64,000 bases of DNA. It comes from Clostridiales bacterium (GTDB lineage Bacteria > Bacillota > Clostridia > Christensenellales > Pumilibacteraceae). Positions 1 to 8,920 of the stretch are shown here, piece by piece. How positions within the stretch are numbered: the stretch's first letter is position 1; each line of letters opens with the position of its first letter. Location of the stretch: assembly GCA_029055565.1 (NCBI GenBank), contig JAIDCZ010000028.1, forward strand, positions 1-64,000. Reading direction: 5' to 3'. Position numbers and translations under genes: made by a program. The notes under the pieces are model-generated. The model did not search any database, had not been told where the DNA came from, and saw only the letters and a program-made list of their open reading frames with translations.

Positions 1-1251
1 TATATAGGCTACGACCGAGCGGGCAGTGCAAAGGACTTGTGGGACAGCGCATTCCCTTTGGCGGCGACCAGCGGCAGCTACACGGCTATACGCACCAACG
101 ACAACGGTAGCGTTATGCACACCGAGTTCACGGTAAGCACAGTCAACAATCCGTCCACGCAGACCGACGAGTCGGGGAATAGGGCGGAGCAGCTGCATGT
201 GATACTTCCGCATATAAATACCGATGCGGCCAAAAGCCGTCCGTCAAACTACGACTTTGCTATAGACAAGCTGGAGCGCGAGGTCGAAGTAACTTATTCC
301 GACGAACTGTATTCGGCGGCTCAGAGCGGCGTTAAGCCGGTGCCTAAGCAAGGTTCTACGGCGCAAGCGGTGTACGCGCAAGCGCGTAGCGTACTGCGCA
401 GTATTTGCACGGACGATATGACAGACGTGCAAAAGGCGCACGCCATTTACGACTGGATTATGTGGCACGTAACGTACGACATGCCGGCAACGCTTATTTT
501 GAACGGCGGCGAAAGCTTGTCGGCGTACTATCTGGAGAGCGTGTTCGGCGACGGCGCGACGACGTTTGGCGGGGTTGCGTACAATCCCAACGCGGTGTGC
601 GACGGTATGAGCAAGGCGTACGCGCTTATGTGCAATATAGAGGGCATACCGTGCGTACGCGTAGTCGGCAGAGCTGGCAACGATATAACCACCGCCGGCG
701 GACATGCGTGGAACAAGGTGTATGTGGCTGGCGGGTGGTATATGGTGGACTGCACTTGGGGCGATTCGCATGTTACGCTGGGACTGGACGGCGTTGAACG
801 CGACTACGAGCTCGGCTTGCACAGCCACTTGTTTTTGACCGACGCGCAAGTTGCCGCTACGCACTTCGAGCCGTATAGGTACGAGCAAAACGCCGTGGTG
901 CGTTACGCGCCGCAAACGGCAAAGTCGCCCATAAACGTGTTTACGGACATGACGGTAAACGGCGTTGCCGTAAATTGCTATATAGCCAAAAACGAAGATA
1001 AAACGAGCCGTTTGCGCGAGATTGCCACGGCGTTTGCACGCGCGTATAGGTCCGGACGAAAGGTGTCGGTGCCGTTAAGCGGCGAGCATACGGTGGAATA
1101 TCAAGCGATAGAGGTTTGCGCCGAGGACGGATTTTCCGCCGTGCAGAATATAACGACGGTAGTTTCCGAAGCTGTGTGGGCGGTAAATAGAACGGCAACC
1201 GTGCGCACGCTTACGCTGGATAATTCGATATTGATATTGATAAACGCATAA
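1..1251 (+). CDS. Secreted transglutaminase-like protein, 5' truncated
   Basis: The reading frame is open from the first base, so the N-terminus lies outside the window and about 416 residues are visible. The middle holds a transglutaminase-like (bacterial TGc) core. The candidate catalytic Cys is in AVCDGMSKAY (about residue 200), the His in GGHAWNKV (about 235) and the Asp in MVDCTWGD (about 250). In this superfamily such a triad gives cysteine-protease or transglutaminase chemistry, and many clostridial members are exported. The about 140 residues after the core match nothing I recognise. Residues before the core may be a repeat or adhesion region. The gene converges with the esterase gene. 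The family is clear; the substrate is unknown. Confidence 0.75.
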   Translation, partial: YIGYDRAGSAKDLWDSAFPLAATSGSYTAIRTNDNGSVMHTEFTVSTVNNPSTQTDESGNRAEQLHVILPHINTDAAKSRPSNYDFAIDKLEREVEVTYSDELYSAAQSGVKPVPKQGSTAQAVYAQARSVLRSICTDDMTDVQKAHAIYDWIMWHVTYDMPATLILNGGESLSAYYLESVFGDGATTFGGVAYNPNAVCDGMSKAYALMCNIEGIPCVRVVGRAGNDITTAGGHAWNKVYVAGGWYMVDCTWGDSHVTLGLDGVERDYELGLHSHLFLTDAQVAATHFEPYRYEQNAVVRYAPQTAKSPINVFTDMTVNGVAVNCYIAKNEDKTSRLREIATAFARAYRSGRKVSVPLSGEHTVEYQAIEVCAEDGFSAVQNITTVVSEAVWAVNRTATVRTLTLDNSILILINA

Positions 1252-1303
1252 TGCGCCCGATCGTCGAGCGCATTGCGTAAAACGTATTATATAAATTAAA
1301 GAG

Positions 1304-2056
1304 TTACAGCAAAGAGAATTTTTTGTAGAACTCTCGTGCCGGCGCGCGCCAAGCAAGCTCGTCGTGCTTTGCCACGTTCGTTACGGTAAGGTCGAGATCG
1401 ACCACGCCGCTTTTGCGCAGCTCGTCCGTAATGACGTAGGAGTCTGTAACGAACGATTGCTCTTCTATTTTCATTAGCTCGGGCTTATCCGTCGTTATCT
1501 CGTTGCCGCCGACGTAAACCTTGTAGTAGGCGTCGGCGTCGAACGTGGCGGTTTTAAAAAACTCGGCAAACGCTTTGGGACTGACGAACAGCGGGGTGGA
1601 GAACAATCCGTACGCCTTGACTCGTGCGTTTTTCCGTGCCGCAAAGTACAGCGTTGCCAGCCCGCCGTTGGACGAGCCGAGCATGCCGTAAAACTTAAAG
1701 CCGAACCGCTTGTCGAGGTAGGGAATTATAATTTCCTCCAAGTATTCCATATACGCGTCGGCCTTGCCACCGGTCGTGGGTATTCCGTATTCGTCCAGCT
1801 CGGACGGAAAGGGCATATAGTCGTAATCGCGGGTTGCCGTGCTGTCTATGCCTATAATAGCCGTGTTTTTTATTCCGGCCGCCTTAAACGCGTCGAGTGC
1901 GCGCCAGCTTTTTTTGTAGGTGGCGTCCTCGTCGTAAAACACATTTTGGCCGTCGTGCATAATTATTGCGCGGTCGGCCTTTTTCGGCGCGTAAATGCGC
2001 ACCGTGCGCGCAAACCCGCCCTTGGATAATACGGCTATTTCGTACTTGCGTTTCAT
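1304..2056 (-). CDS. Putative esterase (alpha/beta hydrolase, esterase D/Fes-like)
   Basis: This is a predicted cytoplasmic esterase of 250 residues. IIMHDGQNVFYDE near residue 35 is typical of the putative-esterase (PF00756) family. The nucleophile Ser lies in the elbow GMLGSSNGGLA, and a likely catalytic His is in VAKHDELAW near the C-terminus. The frame stays open upstream, but the ATG at 2056 is preferred because GGACGGTG sits just before it and the protein then begins MKRKYEIAV. Relatives act on acyl esters, S-formylglutathione or siderophores; the substrate cannot be told here. The gene stands alone and has its own promoter. Confidence 0.75.
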   Translation of the reverse strand: MKRKYEIAVLSKGGFARTVRIYAPKKADRAIIMHDGQNVFYDEDATYKKSWRALDAFKAAGIKNTAIIGIDSTATRDYDYMPFPSELDEYGIPTTGGKADAYMEYLEEIIIPYLDKRFGFKFYGMLGSSNGGLATLYFAARKNARVKAYGLFSTPLFVSPKAFAEFFKTATFDADAYYKVYVGGNEITTDKPELMKIEEQSFVTDSYVITDELRKSGVVDLDLTVTNVAKHDELAWRAPAREFYKKFSLL

Positions 2057-2084
2057 GTTCACCGTCCTAAGCTCGTTTATGCGT

Positions 2085-2113
2085 ATTATATAATAAATCC
2101 AATTAAAAGTCAA
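2085..2113 (-). promoter_or_regulatory. Sigma-A-type promoter of the esterase gene
   Basis: On the minus strand TTGACT (2113-2108) and TATAAT (2090-2085) are separated by 17 bp. The likely start point lies about 20 bases upstream of the ATG at 2056. Confidence 0.7.
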
Positions 2114-2129
2114 TATTTACTTAATAAGC

Positions 2130-2158
2130 TTGATTTTATTCGTTTTGTATGGTAAACT
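2130..2158 (+). promoter_or_regulatory. Candidate promoter of cca
   Basis: TTGATT (2130-2135) and TAAACT (2153-2158) are 17 bp apart, with the cca ATG 27 bases downstream of the -10. The -10 is weaker than most in this window. Confidence 0.45.
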
Positions 2159-2185
2159 CTAATCACCAACGATACGGATACGGAT

Positions 2186-3550
2186 ATGAAAATCAATCTT
2201 GACGAAAAGTGCGCCAAATTTATAAGCTCGCTCGGCGATAATATTTACGTCGTGGGCGGGTACGTTCGCAACAGCTTGTGCGGGTACAAGTGCACCGACT
2301 TGGATATAGCGGGGCCTATACCGGCGCTTGCATTGACTTTGCCGCCGCGTGCGACCATGACTATGGTCAATCACCGCATGGGCACGGCGCAAATCACGTA
2401 CGACGGAGTTAAGTACGAATACACGCCGTTCCGCGTGGAGGAGTACGGCGAGGGCGGCGAGCATACGCCTATCCGCGTCAGCTTTACCACCGATTTGTAC
2501 GCAGATGCGTGCCGTCGGGATTTTTGCTGTAACGCAATTTACTACGACGTAAAGCGCGACGAAATAGTGGACCCGCTGGGCGGCGTGCGCGACGCCGAAA
2601 TGAAGGTGTTGCGCGGCTGTAATAAGCATGTTTTCGAATCGGACGGACTGCGGCTACTGCGGCTCGTGCGGCTTGCGGCGGAGCTTGAGTTTAAGATAGA
2701 GGGCGAAACCGCGCGCGCGGCCAAGGCTATGAGCGGCAATCTTGCCGATATAACCGCCGAACGCAAACGCGTGGAGCTGGATAAGATTTTGCACGCCGAC
2801 CTCGTGAACGGCGTAAAAAACGCGCACTACCGCGGACTCAGATTGCTTAAGCAACTGGATTTGTGGAAAAACCTAATACCGGAGCTCGTCGAGTGCGACG
2901 GCTTGGCTCAACCCGAACAGTACCACAAGTACGACGTTTTGGAGCACAGCTTCCGCACGGTGCTTGCCGCACAGCCGTTACACAACGTCAGGCTTGCGGC
3001 GCTACTGCACGACGTGGGCAAGGCGTATTGCTTTAACAAGTTCGGCAATTTTTACGGCCACGAAAAAAGCTCGGGCATAGCCGCGCGCACCATACTCAAC
3101 AGACTGCGCTATCCCAACGACGTAATAGACCAAGTGGTGCGACTGTGCAGTGCGCATATGTACGATATGCGCGGCGACGCGCGCGAGGCCAAGGTACGCG
3201 TGTTCGTGTCCAAAAACTACGATATTCTGGATAAGCTGGTCGCGCTTATCCGCGCGGACAAGATTGCTACCGGCATGGTAACGCCCGAGGCCGCGGCCGA
3301 GCCGCATAGGTTCGAGCTGGTGCGCGAAAAAATGATACAGGAGGGCGCGCCAATACTCAAAAAATCGCTCAAAATTTCGGGCCGTGATCTTGCCGACATG
3401 GGCTTTGAAAGCGAGGCAATATCTGCTGCGCTCGACGTTTTGTGGAAGGATTGCATAATCAATCCAAAAAACAACAATATCGAATTTTTGCAAAAAATGG
3501 CGCAAAGACTGCCCAAAACTCCGGCGGAACTGCCCAACAAAAAATCTTAG
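2186..3550 (+). CDS. cca: CCA-adding tRNA nucleotidyltransferase with HD domain
   Basis: The enzyme adds or repairs the 3'-CCA end of tRNA (possibly only part of it) from CTP and ATP. It has 454 residues. The class II nucleotidyltransferase head shows VVGGYVRNSL (about residue 22) and the metal-binding DLDIAG (about 37). The conserved RRDFCCNAIYYD follows near 112. A C-terminal HD hydrolase domain has HDVGKAY near 275, as in bacterial CCA enzymes with an HD domain. The length is normal for that group. The Shine-Dalgarno sequence before the ATG is poor. The tRNA-Leu gene in this window encodes its own CCA, so repair is a likely part of the role. Poly(A) polymerase is the main alternative within the family. 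Confidence 0.85.
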   Translation: MKINLDEKCAKFISSLGDNIYVVGGYVRNSLCGYKCTDLDIAGPIPALALTLPPRATMTMVNHRMGTAQITYDGVKYEYTPFRVEEYGEGGEHTPIRVSFTTDLYADACRRDFCCNAIYYDVKRDEIVDPLGGVRDAEMKVLRGCNKHVFESDGLRLLRLVRLAAELEFKIEGETARAAKAMSGNLADITAERKRVELDKILHADLVNGVKNAHYRGLRLLKQLDLWKNLIPELVECDGLAQPEQYHKYDVLEHSFRTVLAAQPLHNVRLAALLHDVGKAYCFNKFGNFYGHEKSSGIAARTILNRLRYPNDVIDQVVRLCSAHMYDMRGDAREAKVRVFVSKNYDILDKLVALIRADKIATGMVTPEAAAEPHRFELVREKMIQEGAPILKKSLKISGRDLADMGFESEAISAALDVLWKDCIINPKNNNIEFLQKMAQRLPKTPAELPNKKS

Positions 3551-3566
3551 CAAACGATAATCCGCC

Positions 3567-3595
3567 GCATACTTTCGATATAATTCGACATACTA
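3567..3595 (+). promoter_or_regulatory. Sigma-G-like promoter before the VanW gene
   Basis: GCATA (3567-3571) and CATACTA (3589-3595) are 17 bp apart. Both boxes fit the Bacillus forespore sigma-G consensus (GHATR, CATNHTA), whose usual spacer is 18. Only 7 bases separate the -10 from the ATG at 3603, and no Shine-Dalgarno sequence is present, so the transcript would start close to the ATG. Confidence 0.45.
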
Positions 3596-3602
3596 CTGGC
3601 GT

Positions 3603-4841
3603 ATGAAAAAGCTCGGTAGATCGATATACATAATTGCGTTTTTGGCGTGCGTGCTGTGTGCAATGGGCGCGGCAAAAGCGCCCAACGGCGAGGAGCCGAC
3701 GGACTATCCGGCGCTGACGGTTACGTGCGGAACGCATAAGCTGGCGTACGTGGATACGCCGGTCGAGCCGTCCGACTTTACGGTAATAGAACAGATAGCG
3801 GCGCGTAGAATAAACGCACCGTTACCGCAAAAGATAGAGTATATGGACGAGTGCATTGCTCGCGGCGCAGACTACAAGACGGCCGTTAAGCAATGTTTTC
3901 CCGTACTTGTGCGCGAGCTGGACAAAATAGCGGACGACGTGTTTTTGCCGCCTACGGACGCAAAAACGGCGTATAACGGCGGCGTATTTTCAGTCGTGCC
4001 CGAAAAGGCGGGTAGGCGCGTCAACGAGGACAAGCTGTACGCAAGCGTGTACTGCGCGTTCAAGTTTTCGGGCGGAGGTGAAGTGAATGCGGATTTAATT
4101 GACATCCCGCCAATAATAACGGCCGAGCAACTGCGTGCGGAGCTACAGCCGCGCGGCGCGTACACCACCGATTTTTCAAGCTCGTCGGACGAGCGTGCGC
4201 ACAACGTAAGGCTGGCGCTCAGCAAGGTTGACGGCATTATCATTCCCGCCGGCGAAACGATGTCGTTCAATGCGGCGGTGGGCGAGCGCACGGTTGCAAA
4301 CGGATTTAAGCAAGCAAAGATAATAGTGGACGGCAAGTACGTGGACGGTACCGGCGGCGGGGTGTGCCAAGCTTCCACCGCGGTGTATAACGCTGCGCTT
4401 ATTGCGGGGCTTAGCTGTGCCGCCAACGCGCATTCCATTTGTCCGTCGTACTGTCCGGCCGGACTGGACGCTATGATAAGTTCGGTAAGCGACTTGCTTA
4501 TAACCAACACCACCACGCGTACGGTGTATATTGCGGTGCAAGCGTGGGGCAAAAAGGCGACTGTAAAGATATTCGGCGAAAAACCGGAGTACGATATTAG
4601 GCCGGAAAGCGTGGTTCTCGGCGTTGAAAAGTTTGCCGAGCAAGAGGTGGTGGATAACGAGCGTAAATACTTCGAGCACGGCGAGCAAAGCGGAAAACGC
4701 CGGCTCGTGTCGCTCGGCAAGGACGGTGTTACCAGCGAAACTTATATCTGCATGTACAAGGACGGCCAACTGCTAAAGCGCGTAAAGGTGCGGGAAAACG
4801 TTTACCGCGCCGTTCCGCAAGTTATTGCGGTGGCGCCGTAA
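3603..4841 (+). CDS. VanW-family envelope protein
   Basis: The 412-residue protein starts with a hydrophobic stretch (about residues 7-24) that should act as a signal or anchor. The VanW domain occupies roughly residues 190-320. Diagnostic pieces are IIPAGETMSFNAAVGERT, GGGVCQASTAVYNAAL, and Cys-containing HSICPSYCPAGLDAM. VanW was first seen beside vancomycin-resistance genes and is common in clostridial envelope proteins; its biochemical role is unsettled. No vanHAX genes are nearby, so resistance should not be inferred. The C-terminal tail may be a small beta domain. The upstream region resembles a sigma-G promoter, which would place expression in the forespore. Confidence 0.8.
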   Translation: MKKLGRSIYIIAFLACVLCAMGAAKAPNGEEPTDYPALTVTCGTHKLAYVDTPVEPSDFTVIEQIAARRINAPLPQKIEYMDECIARGADYKTAVKQCFPVLVRELDKIADDVFLPPTDAKTAYNGGVFSVVPEKAGRRVNEDKLYASVYCAFKFSGGGEVNADLIDIPPIITAEQLRAELQPRGAYTTDFSSSSDERAHNVRLALSKVDGIIIPAGETMSFNAAVGERTVANGFKQAKIIVDGKYVDGTGGGVCQASTAVYNAALIAGLSCAANAHSICPSYCPAGLDAMISSVSDLLITNTTTRTVYIAVQAWGKKATVKIFGEKPEYDIRPESVVLGVEKFAEQEVVDNERKYFEHGEQSGKRRLVSLGKDGVTSETYICMYKDGQLLKRVKVRENVYRAVPQVIAVAP

Positions 4842-4956
4842 GTAATTGAGAATTGTCAATAGAAAATACTGTAGTCGTGGCGTCGAAAAATATATAATTG
4901 CGCATAGTTAAGCGGGTGAAACGAAAAACGAACGGCATAGTAAACACACGCTTATA
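4842..4956 (+). repeat. Interspersed 3'-end repeat, copy 1
   Basis: This copy starts right behind the VanW stop codon with an AATT-GAATT-type tract. A conserved core follows from GTGGCGT (4877) through GGGTGAAAC to ACACAC (about 4949). The core aligns with those at 8797-8875 and, on the minus strand, about 43190-43275, with nearly the same spacing between blocks. All three copies run in the direction of the gene they follow. The lgt promoter begins just beyond this copy. Confidence 0.6.
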
Positions 4957-4963
4957 AAAAGAC

Positions 4964-4992
4964 TTGACAAATGAATGGTAAAAGGCTATAAT
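4964..4992 (+). promoter_or_regulatory. Consensus promoter of lgt
   Basis: TTGACA (4964-4969), a 17-bp spacer and TATAAT (4987-4992) form a perfect sigma-A promoter. The lgt ATG starts 6 bases after the -10, where +1 is expected, so the mRNA is probably leaderless. Confidence 0.85.
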
Positions 4993-4998
4993 CGGGTT

Positions 4999-6096
4999 AT
5001 GAATTCTTTAGCTTTTATCGGTTCGTTTAATTGGTACGGATTGCTTATGGCGACCGGAATAATGCTCGGCGTCGTCGGCTGCTACTTTGCGGCCAAGCGC
5101 CACGGCTTGGAAGGCGACGTTATAATCGACATGATTATAATTTGTCTGCCGCTTGCCATACTCGGCGCGCGTATATACCACGTCGTATTTGACGTGATAG
5201 AAGGCAATTCTTGGACGTTTGCCGAGTTTTGCGGATTTTCTGGCGGCGAGTTTAAGGGCCTTGCCGGCCTTGCCATATACGGCGGACTTATCGGTGCAAT
5301 CGTGGGCGCGGTTATATTCCACTTTTGGAAAAACAGAAAAAAATTGCCCGAAAATAAACGCGTGTCCTTTTGGCAGATAGCCGACGTCGGTTTTGCTTTT
5401 ATTATGCTCGGCCAAGTGATAGCGCGTTGGGGCAACTTTGCCAACGGCGAATGCTACGGCGAGGTGGTTACCAATCCCGCGTTTCAGTGGGCGCCGCTCA
5501 GCATGAAAGTGGGCGACGAGTGGCGCACGTCCATATGGTTCTACGAATCGCTGTGGAACTTCTTTGGGTTCTTCGTGCTGTTGTACTTGTACCTCGGTCG
5601 GCATAAAAGCTTTGACGGGTTCGTTTTTGCCGCATACGGCATATGCTATGGTATAGGCAGAGCGTGGATAGAGGCTATCCGCGTAAACGACGTTTTGTAT
5701 TTGGGCGGAATGCGCGTAAGCGTTTTCGTAAGCGTGCTGTTTATAATTATGGGTGTGGCCATAATAGCTACGCATATTATTCGCGCAAAGCGCGCCGGCA
5801 AAAAGGTGTTTATATTCGTCGATCAAAAAAAGCTTAACGACGATTACTTCGGTTACGACAAAACCAAGCTTGCTCATCCCATGCCGGACATCGTATTCTT
5901 TAAGGACAGAAAAAAGGTAAAGAATAAGGAAGAGATTATCGTCGACGAAAGCGGCGTTGCCATCAAGGTAAAGGCCGATGACGCGGAAGGCAACGATGCC
6001 GATACGCAACCCCAAAAGGCGACTAATCAAGTAGATACGAAAGAGGTCATATCGGACGACGCGGAGGATGCGTATGAAGACAAGTGGGACGACTGA
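4999..6096 (+). CDS. lgt: Prolipoprotein diacylglyceryl transferase
   Basis: Lgt moves diacylglycerol from phosphatidylglycerol to the lipobox cysteine of prolipoproteins in the cytoplasmic membrane. The protein has 365 residues. About seven membrane segments are visible, with the family signature RWGNFANGECYGEV near residue 145 and the conserved AIYGGLIGAIVG. The start at 4999 is chosen because the protein then begins MNSLAFIGSFNWYG. The alternative ATG at 4975 lies inside the promoter spacer. About 100 residues follow the last membrane segment, ending in a very acidic cytoplasmic tail (from about residue 280). This is longer than ordinary Lgt of 260-300 residues. Client lipoproteins in this window include those at 11226 and 29097. 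Confidence 0.92.
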   Translation: MNSLAFIGSFNWYGLLMATGIMLGVVGCYFAAKRHGLEGDVIIDMIIICLPLAILGARIYHVVFDVIEGNSWTFAEFCGFSGGEFKGLAGLAIYGGLIGAIVGAVIFHFWKNRKKLPENKRVSFWQIADVGFAFIMLGQVIARWGNFANGECYGEVVTNPAFQWAPLSMKVGDEWRTSIWFYESLWNFFGFFVLLYLYLGRHKSFDGFVFAAYGICYGIGRAWIEAIRVNDVLYLGGMRVSVFVSVLFIIMGVAIIATHIIRAKRAGKKVFIFVDQKKLNDDYFGYDKTKLAHPMPDIVFFKDRKKVKNKEEIIVDESGVAIKVKADDAEGNDADTQPQKATNQVDTKEVISDDAEDAYEDKWDD

Positions 6097-6628
6097 CGTC
6101 GTACTTCCTCTTTCCAAAAAGCAAAAATGCGCGTGTAATATCGTTATGGGCTGTCTGCTCGTCGTTGCCGGCATAATTTTGGTGCTGGCCGGTTGCGGGG
6201 TAATCAAGGCGGCCGTGCGCGATATTGCCGCGCCTACCGTGCTGTTCGGGTTCGGCGTCGCCGTGCTGTTTAGCGCGATTATAGCAAAAAATTCGCTGTC
6301 TATGTGGTTCGCTGGCGTGGTATTGGCTTGCGGACTTACTTCGTTGTTGGCGGTTACTACGCCCGCCGGCTACGCACAGCTCTATCCCATATACGTAGCC
6401 GCGCCAGCTATAGGGTGCGTATTCTCGTTATGGTTTGCGCAAAGCAAATTGCCGCAAATCAAGGCTATAGTATTTTTCGGCGGTATAGGCGTTATATTGG
6501 CGCTGGGCGCGTCGGGTGCGTGCGGCTACGGCTTGGTAGGCGGACTGCTTGCGGCGTTTGGCGGACTCGTGGTAATAGCCATCGCGGTTGAATCATTTTT
6601 AAAAAAGGACAAATCAGACAATGCGTAA
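6074..6628 (+). CDS. Hypothetical membrane protein
   Basis: This protein of about 184 residues has five or six predicted membrane segments rich in Gly, Ala and Val, and ends in a charged FLKKDKSDNA. I recognise no family. The start overlaps the end of lgt. ATG 6074 lies 6 bases after GGAGG, whereas ATG 6068 directly abuts that Shine-Dalgarno sequence, so 6074 is preferred. The stop overlaps the start of pncB by 8 bases. The overlaps on both sides imply translational coupling in an lgt-orf-pncB operon. Confidence 0.7.
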   Translation: MKTSGTTDVVLPLSKKQKCACNIVMGCLLVVAGIILVLAGCGVIKAAVRDIAAPTVLFGFGVAVLFSAIIAKNSLSMWFAGVVLACGLTSLLAVTTPAGYAQLYPIYVAAPAIGCVFSLWFAQSKLPQIKAIVFFGGIGVILALGASGACGYGLVGGLLAAFGGLVVIAIAVESFLKKDKSDNA

Positions 6629-8042
6629 TCTTACTATGATGACGGACCTCTATCAGCTTACTATGATGGACGGATATTTTTTGGGGGGCAAGGCGCACCA
6701 AACGGCGGTGTTCGACTTGTTTTTTAGGCAAAAGGACACGATTAACTACGCGGTGTTTGCCGGCCTCGATCAAGCAATAGACTACGTAAAGGACTTGCAT
6801 TTTTCGGCGGAGGACATAGCGTACTTGCGCTCGCTCAACGTTTTTCACCCCGAGTTTTTGGACTACCTAAAGGACTTTAGGTTTACCGGCGACATGTATT
6901 CGGTGTGTGAGGGCGATATAGTCTATCCTCAAGAGCCTATAGTCATTATCAAGGCGCCGCTTATCGAAGCACAGCTTGTGGAAACGGCGCTACTCAATAT
7001 TATAAGCCACCAGACGCTTATTGCCACCAAGTCGGCGCGTATAGTTTCCGCGGCTATGGGCAAGGGCGTAGTGGAGTTCGGCTTGCGCCGCGCTCAAGGC
7101 CCCGACGCCGGCATATACGGCGCGCGCGCCGCAATAATAGGCGGATGCAACGGCACGAGCAACGTTCTTACCGGCCAGATGTTCGACATACCGGTCAAGG
7201 GTACGCACGCCCACAGCTGGGTTATGAGCTTCGACAGCGAGCTTGAAGCATTCCGCGCGTTTGCCAAGGTCTATCCCGACGCGTGCTTACTGCTCGTTGA
7301 TACGTACGATACCATTCAAGGCATAAAAAACGCGATAACGGTCTTTAAGGAGCTTAGGGCGCAAGGTCATAAGCCGGTGGGCATTAGGCTGGATAGCGGC
7401 GATTTGGCCTATCTTAGCAAGGTTGCGCGCAGAATGCTGGATAACGCCGGCTTTAAGGACGCTATAGTAATGGCGTCCGGCGATATAGACGAGTATCTGC
7501 TGCAATCGCTCAACGCGCAAGGCGCCAAAATAGATATTTACGGCGTGGGCACCAAGCTGATAACCAGCGAGGACACTCCGTCGCTCGGCGGTGTGTACAA
7601 GCTGTCTGCAATAGAGCGCAACGGCGTAATGGAGCCGCGCATGAAGATTTCCGACTCGCTGATAAAGGTTACTAATCCGGGGTTCAAAACGTTGTACCGC
7701 GTTTACGACAAGGATAGCGGCATGGCGGTTGCCGACCTTATAGCGCTAAGCGGCGAAAAGATAGGCAAGCCGTTGGTGCTTACGCACGAAACGGAGCGGT
7801 GGAAAACTACCACGCTGGACGACTACGAACTGCGCCCTATGCATCACAAGATATTCGAGGGCGGCAAATGCGTGTACACCAAGCCGACGCTTGCGCAGAT
7901 AGTGGAGTTTGCCACTGCGGAAAAGGCGAAGTTTTGGGATGAGTACAAGCGCATAGACAATCCGCAAATATACAAGGTGAACGTATCCGACGGACTGTAC
8001 GAGTTAAAGCACAGAATATTGAAAGAGCGTAAGCACAAATAA
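6621..8042 (+). CDS. pncB: Nicotinate phosphoribosyltransferase
   Basis: The enzyme makes nicotinate mononucleotide from nicotinate and PRPP with ATP, the entry step of NAD salvage. It has 473 residues, normal for the family. It opens with LTMMTDLYQLTMMDGYF, typical of PncB. Further landmarks are GLRRAQGPDAG, GTHAHSWVMSF (with the His expected to be phosphorylated) and the phosphate-binding region around GIRLDSGDLAYLS. The start is an ATG with AAGGAC upstream. It is the last gene of the run from lgt before a 43-base gap. Confidence 0.92.
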   Translation: MRNLTMMTDLYQLTMMDGYFLGGKAHQTAVFDLFFRQKDTINYAVFAGLDQAIDYVKDLHFSAEDIAYLRSLNVFHPEFLDYLKDFRFTGDMYSVCEGDIVYPQEPIVIIKAPLIEAQLVETALLNIISHQTLIATKSARIVSAAMGKGVVEFGLRRAQGPDAGIYGARAAIIGGCNGTSNVLTGQMFDIPVKGTHAHSWVMSFDSELEAFRAFAKVYPDACLLLVDTYDTIQGIKNAITVFKELRAQGHKPVGIRLDSGDLAYLSKVARRMLDNAGFKDAIVMASGDIDEYLLQSLNAQGAKIDIYGVGTKLITSEDTPSLGGVYKLSAIERNGVMEPRMKISDSLIKVTNPGFKTLYRVYDKDSGMAVADLIALSGEKIGKPLVLTHETERWKTTTLDDYELRPMHHKIFEGGKCVYTKPTLAQIVEFATAEKAKFWDEYKRIDNPQIYKVNVSDGLYELKHRILKERKHK

Positions 8043-8085
8043 TATAATTACCAAAGCCTACAAAGAATATATAAGAGAGAAGGAA

Positions 8086-8688
8086 ATGAAGGGTAGAAAA
8101 AAATACACCCAAGTCGATTTGGATAACTACGTTGAGGCCGCGCGTAGCGAATGTGAAAGCACTATGCGCAGTCAGCGCGAACGGATAGACGAGCTTAAAA
8201 GAAGCCTTGCCGACGCGGAGAGCAAGATAGCGCAGTACGAAAGTCAAAAAGCGCTCGTGTACAAGGCTATAACTTCCGCACTGAAAAAGGCCGACGATAT
8301 AGAGCGCGTGTCGCTGATTAAGTATAATCAAGAAATAGCACAGCTAAAAAGCTTCCACGAAAAGTGGCAGTCCTACTACAACCGGATTATAGCCGAGTAC
8401 CCGCTTGGCGCCGAGCTTAAAGAGGCGAGTAGGGTAAACAGACAAATATCGGATGTATTGTCGCGCGCCGGCGATATTGACGGACAGTACCAAAAAGAAC
8501 GTGAAAGGCTACAGCAATCGCTGGATGAAGAGGACGACGGCGACGAGGGCCGAGAAGCGAGCGCCGCAGTAGACGACGAATATACCGATAGGTCGCCCGC
8601 CGGATTTTCGTTTGCCGAAGCGCTTCACCCCAAAGAGGATCTAAAGGACATTATGCGCGAGCTTGGCGTAATTATGGACGACGAATAA
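8086..8688 (+). CDS. Coiled-coil protein, possibly DivIVA-like
   Basis: This soluble protein has 200 residues. Residues 20-70 and 95-155 are highly charged helices likely to form coiled coils, followed by an acidic linker (EEDDGDEG) and a short C-terminal motif around FAEALHPKEDLKDIMRELG. That layout recalls clostridial DivIVA/septum-site proteins, but the N-terminal DivIVA lipid-binding signature is not convincing. It could equally be a structural protein of unknown role. AAGGAA precedes the ATG at close spacing. It stands at the end of the operon-like run from lgt. Confidence 0.6.
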   Translation: MKGRKKYTQVDLDNYVEAARSECESTMRSQRERIDELKRSLADAESKIAQYESQKALVYKAITSALKKADDIERVSLIKYNQEIAQLKSFHEKWQSYYNRIIAEYPLGAELKEASRVNRQISDVLSRAGDIDGQYQKERERLQQSLDEEDDGDEGREASAAVDDEYTDRSPAGFSFAEALHPKEDLKDIMRELGVIMDDE

Positions 8689-8876
8689 TTAAGAATTCAG
8701 AATGTAGAATTAACGTTTAATTCGGAATTCGGAATTCGGAATTATGAATTCGGAATTAAAGAATATGTTTAAGATTTTTAGTTATATATTGCAATAGTGG
8801 CGTAAAGAAATTCCTAATGCTCGGTAATTTATTGGGTGTAACATAAAACCAATTACAAAAGCAAACACACAACACT
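8689..8876 (+). repeat. Interspersed 3'-end repeat, copy 2
   Basis: It starts at the stop codon of the coiled-coil gene with a run of GGAATTC and GAATT units (8691-8757). After about 40 AT-rich bases comes the conserved core, GTGGCGT (8797) through GGGTGTAAC to ACACACAAC (ending about 8875). It has the longest GGAATTC tract of the three copies. The rpsT terminator hairpin abuts its right end. Confidence 0.6.
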
Positions 8877-8906
8877 AAAAAATCGCTCCCGATAGGGGAG
8901 CGATTT
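8877..8906 (-). terminator. Rho-independent terminator of rpsT
   Basis: The stem AATCGCTCCC (8881-8890) pairs with GGGAGCGATT across a short loop. On the minus strand it is followed by a run of six T residues, so it ends the rpsT transcript. Confidence 0.85.
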
Positions 8907-8920
8907 AATATTCGGTTTAA

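Noticed and set aside
1254..1276. Small GC-rich inverted repeat between the convergent first gene and the esterase gene
   Set aside because: Seven-base arms without a T-run; too weak to call a terminator.
3603..4841. Glycopeptide resistance role for the VanW gene
   Set aside because: No vanH, vanA, vanX or vanRS genes are nearby, and VanW domains are common in non-resistant clostridia.
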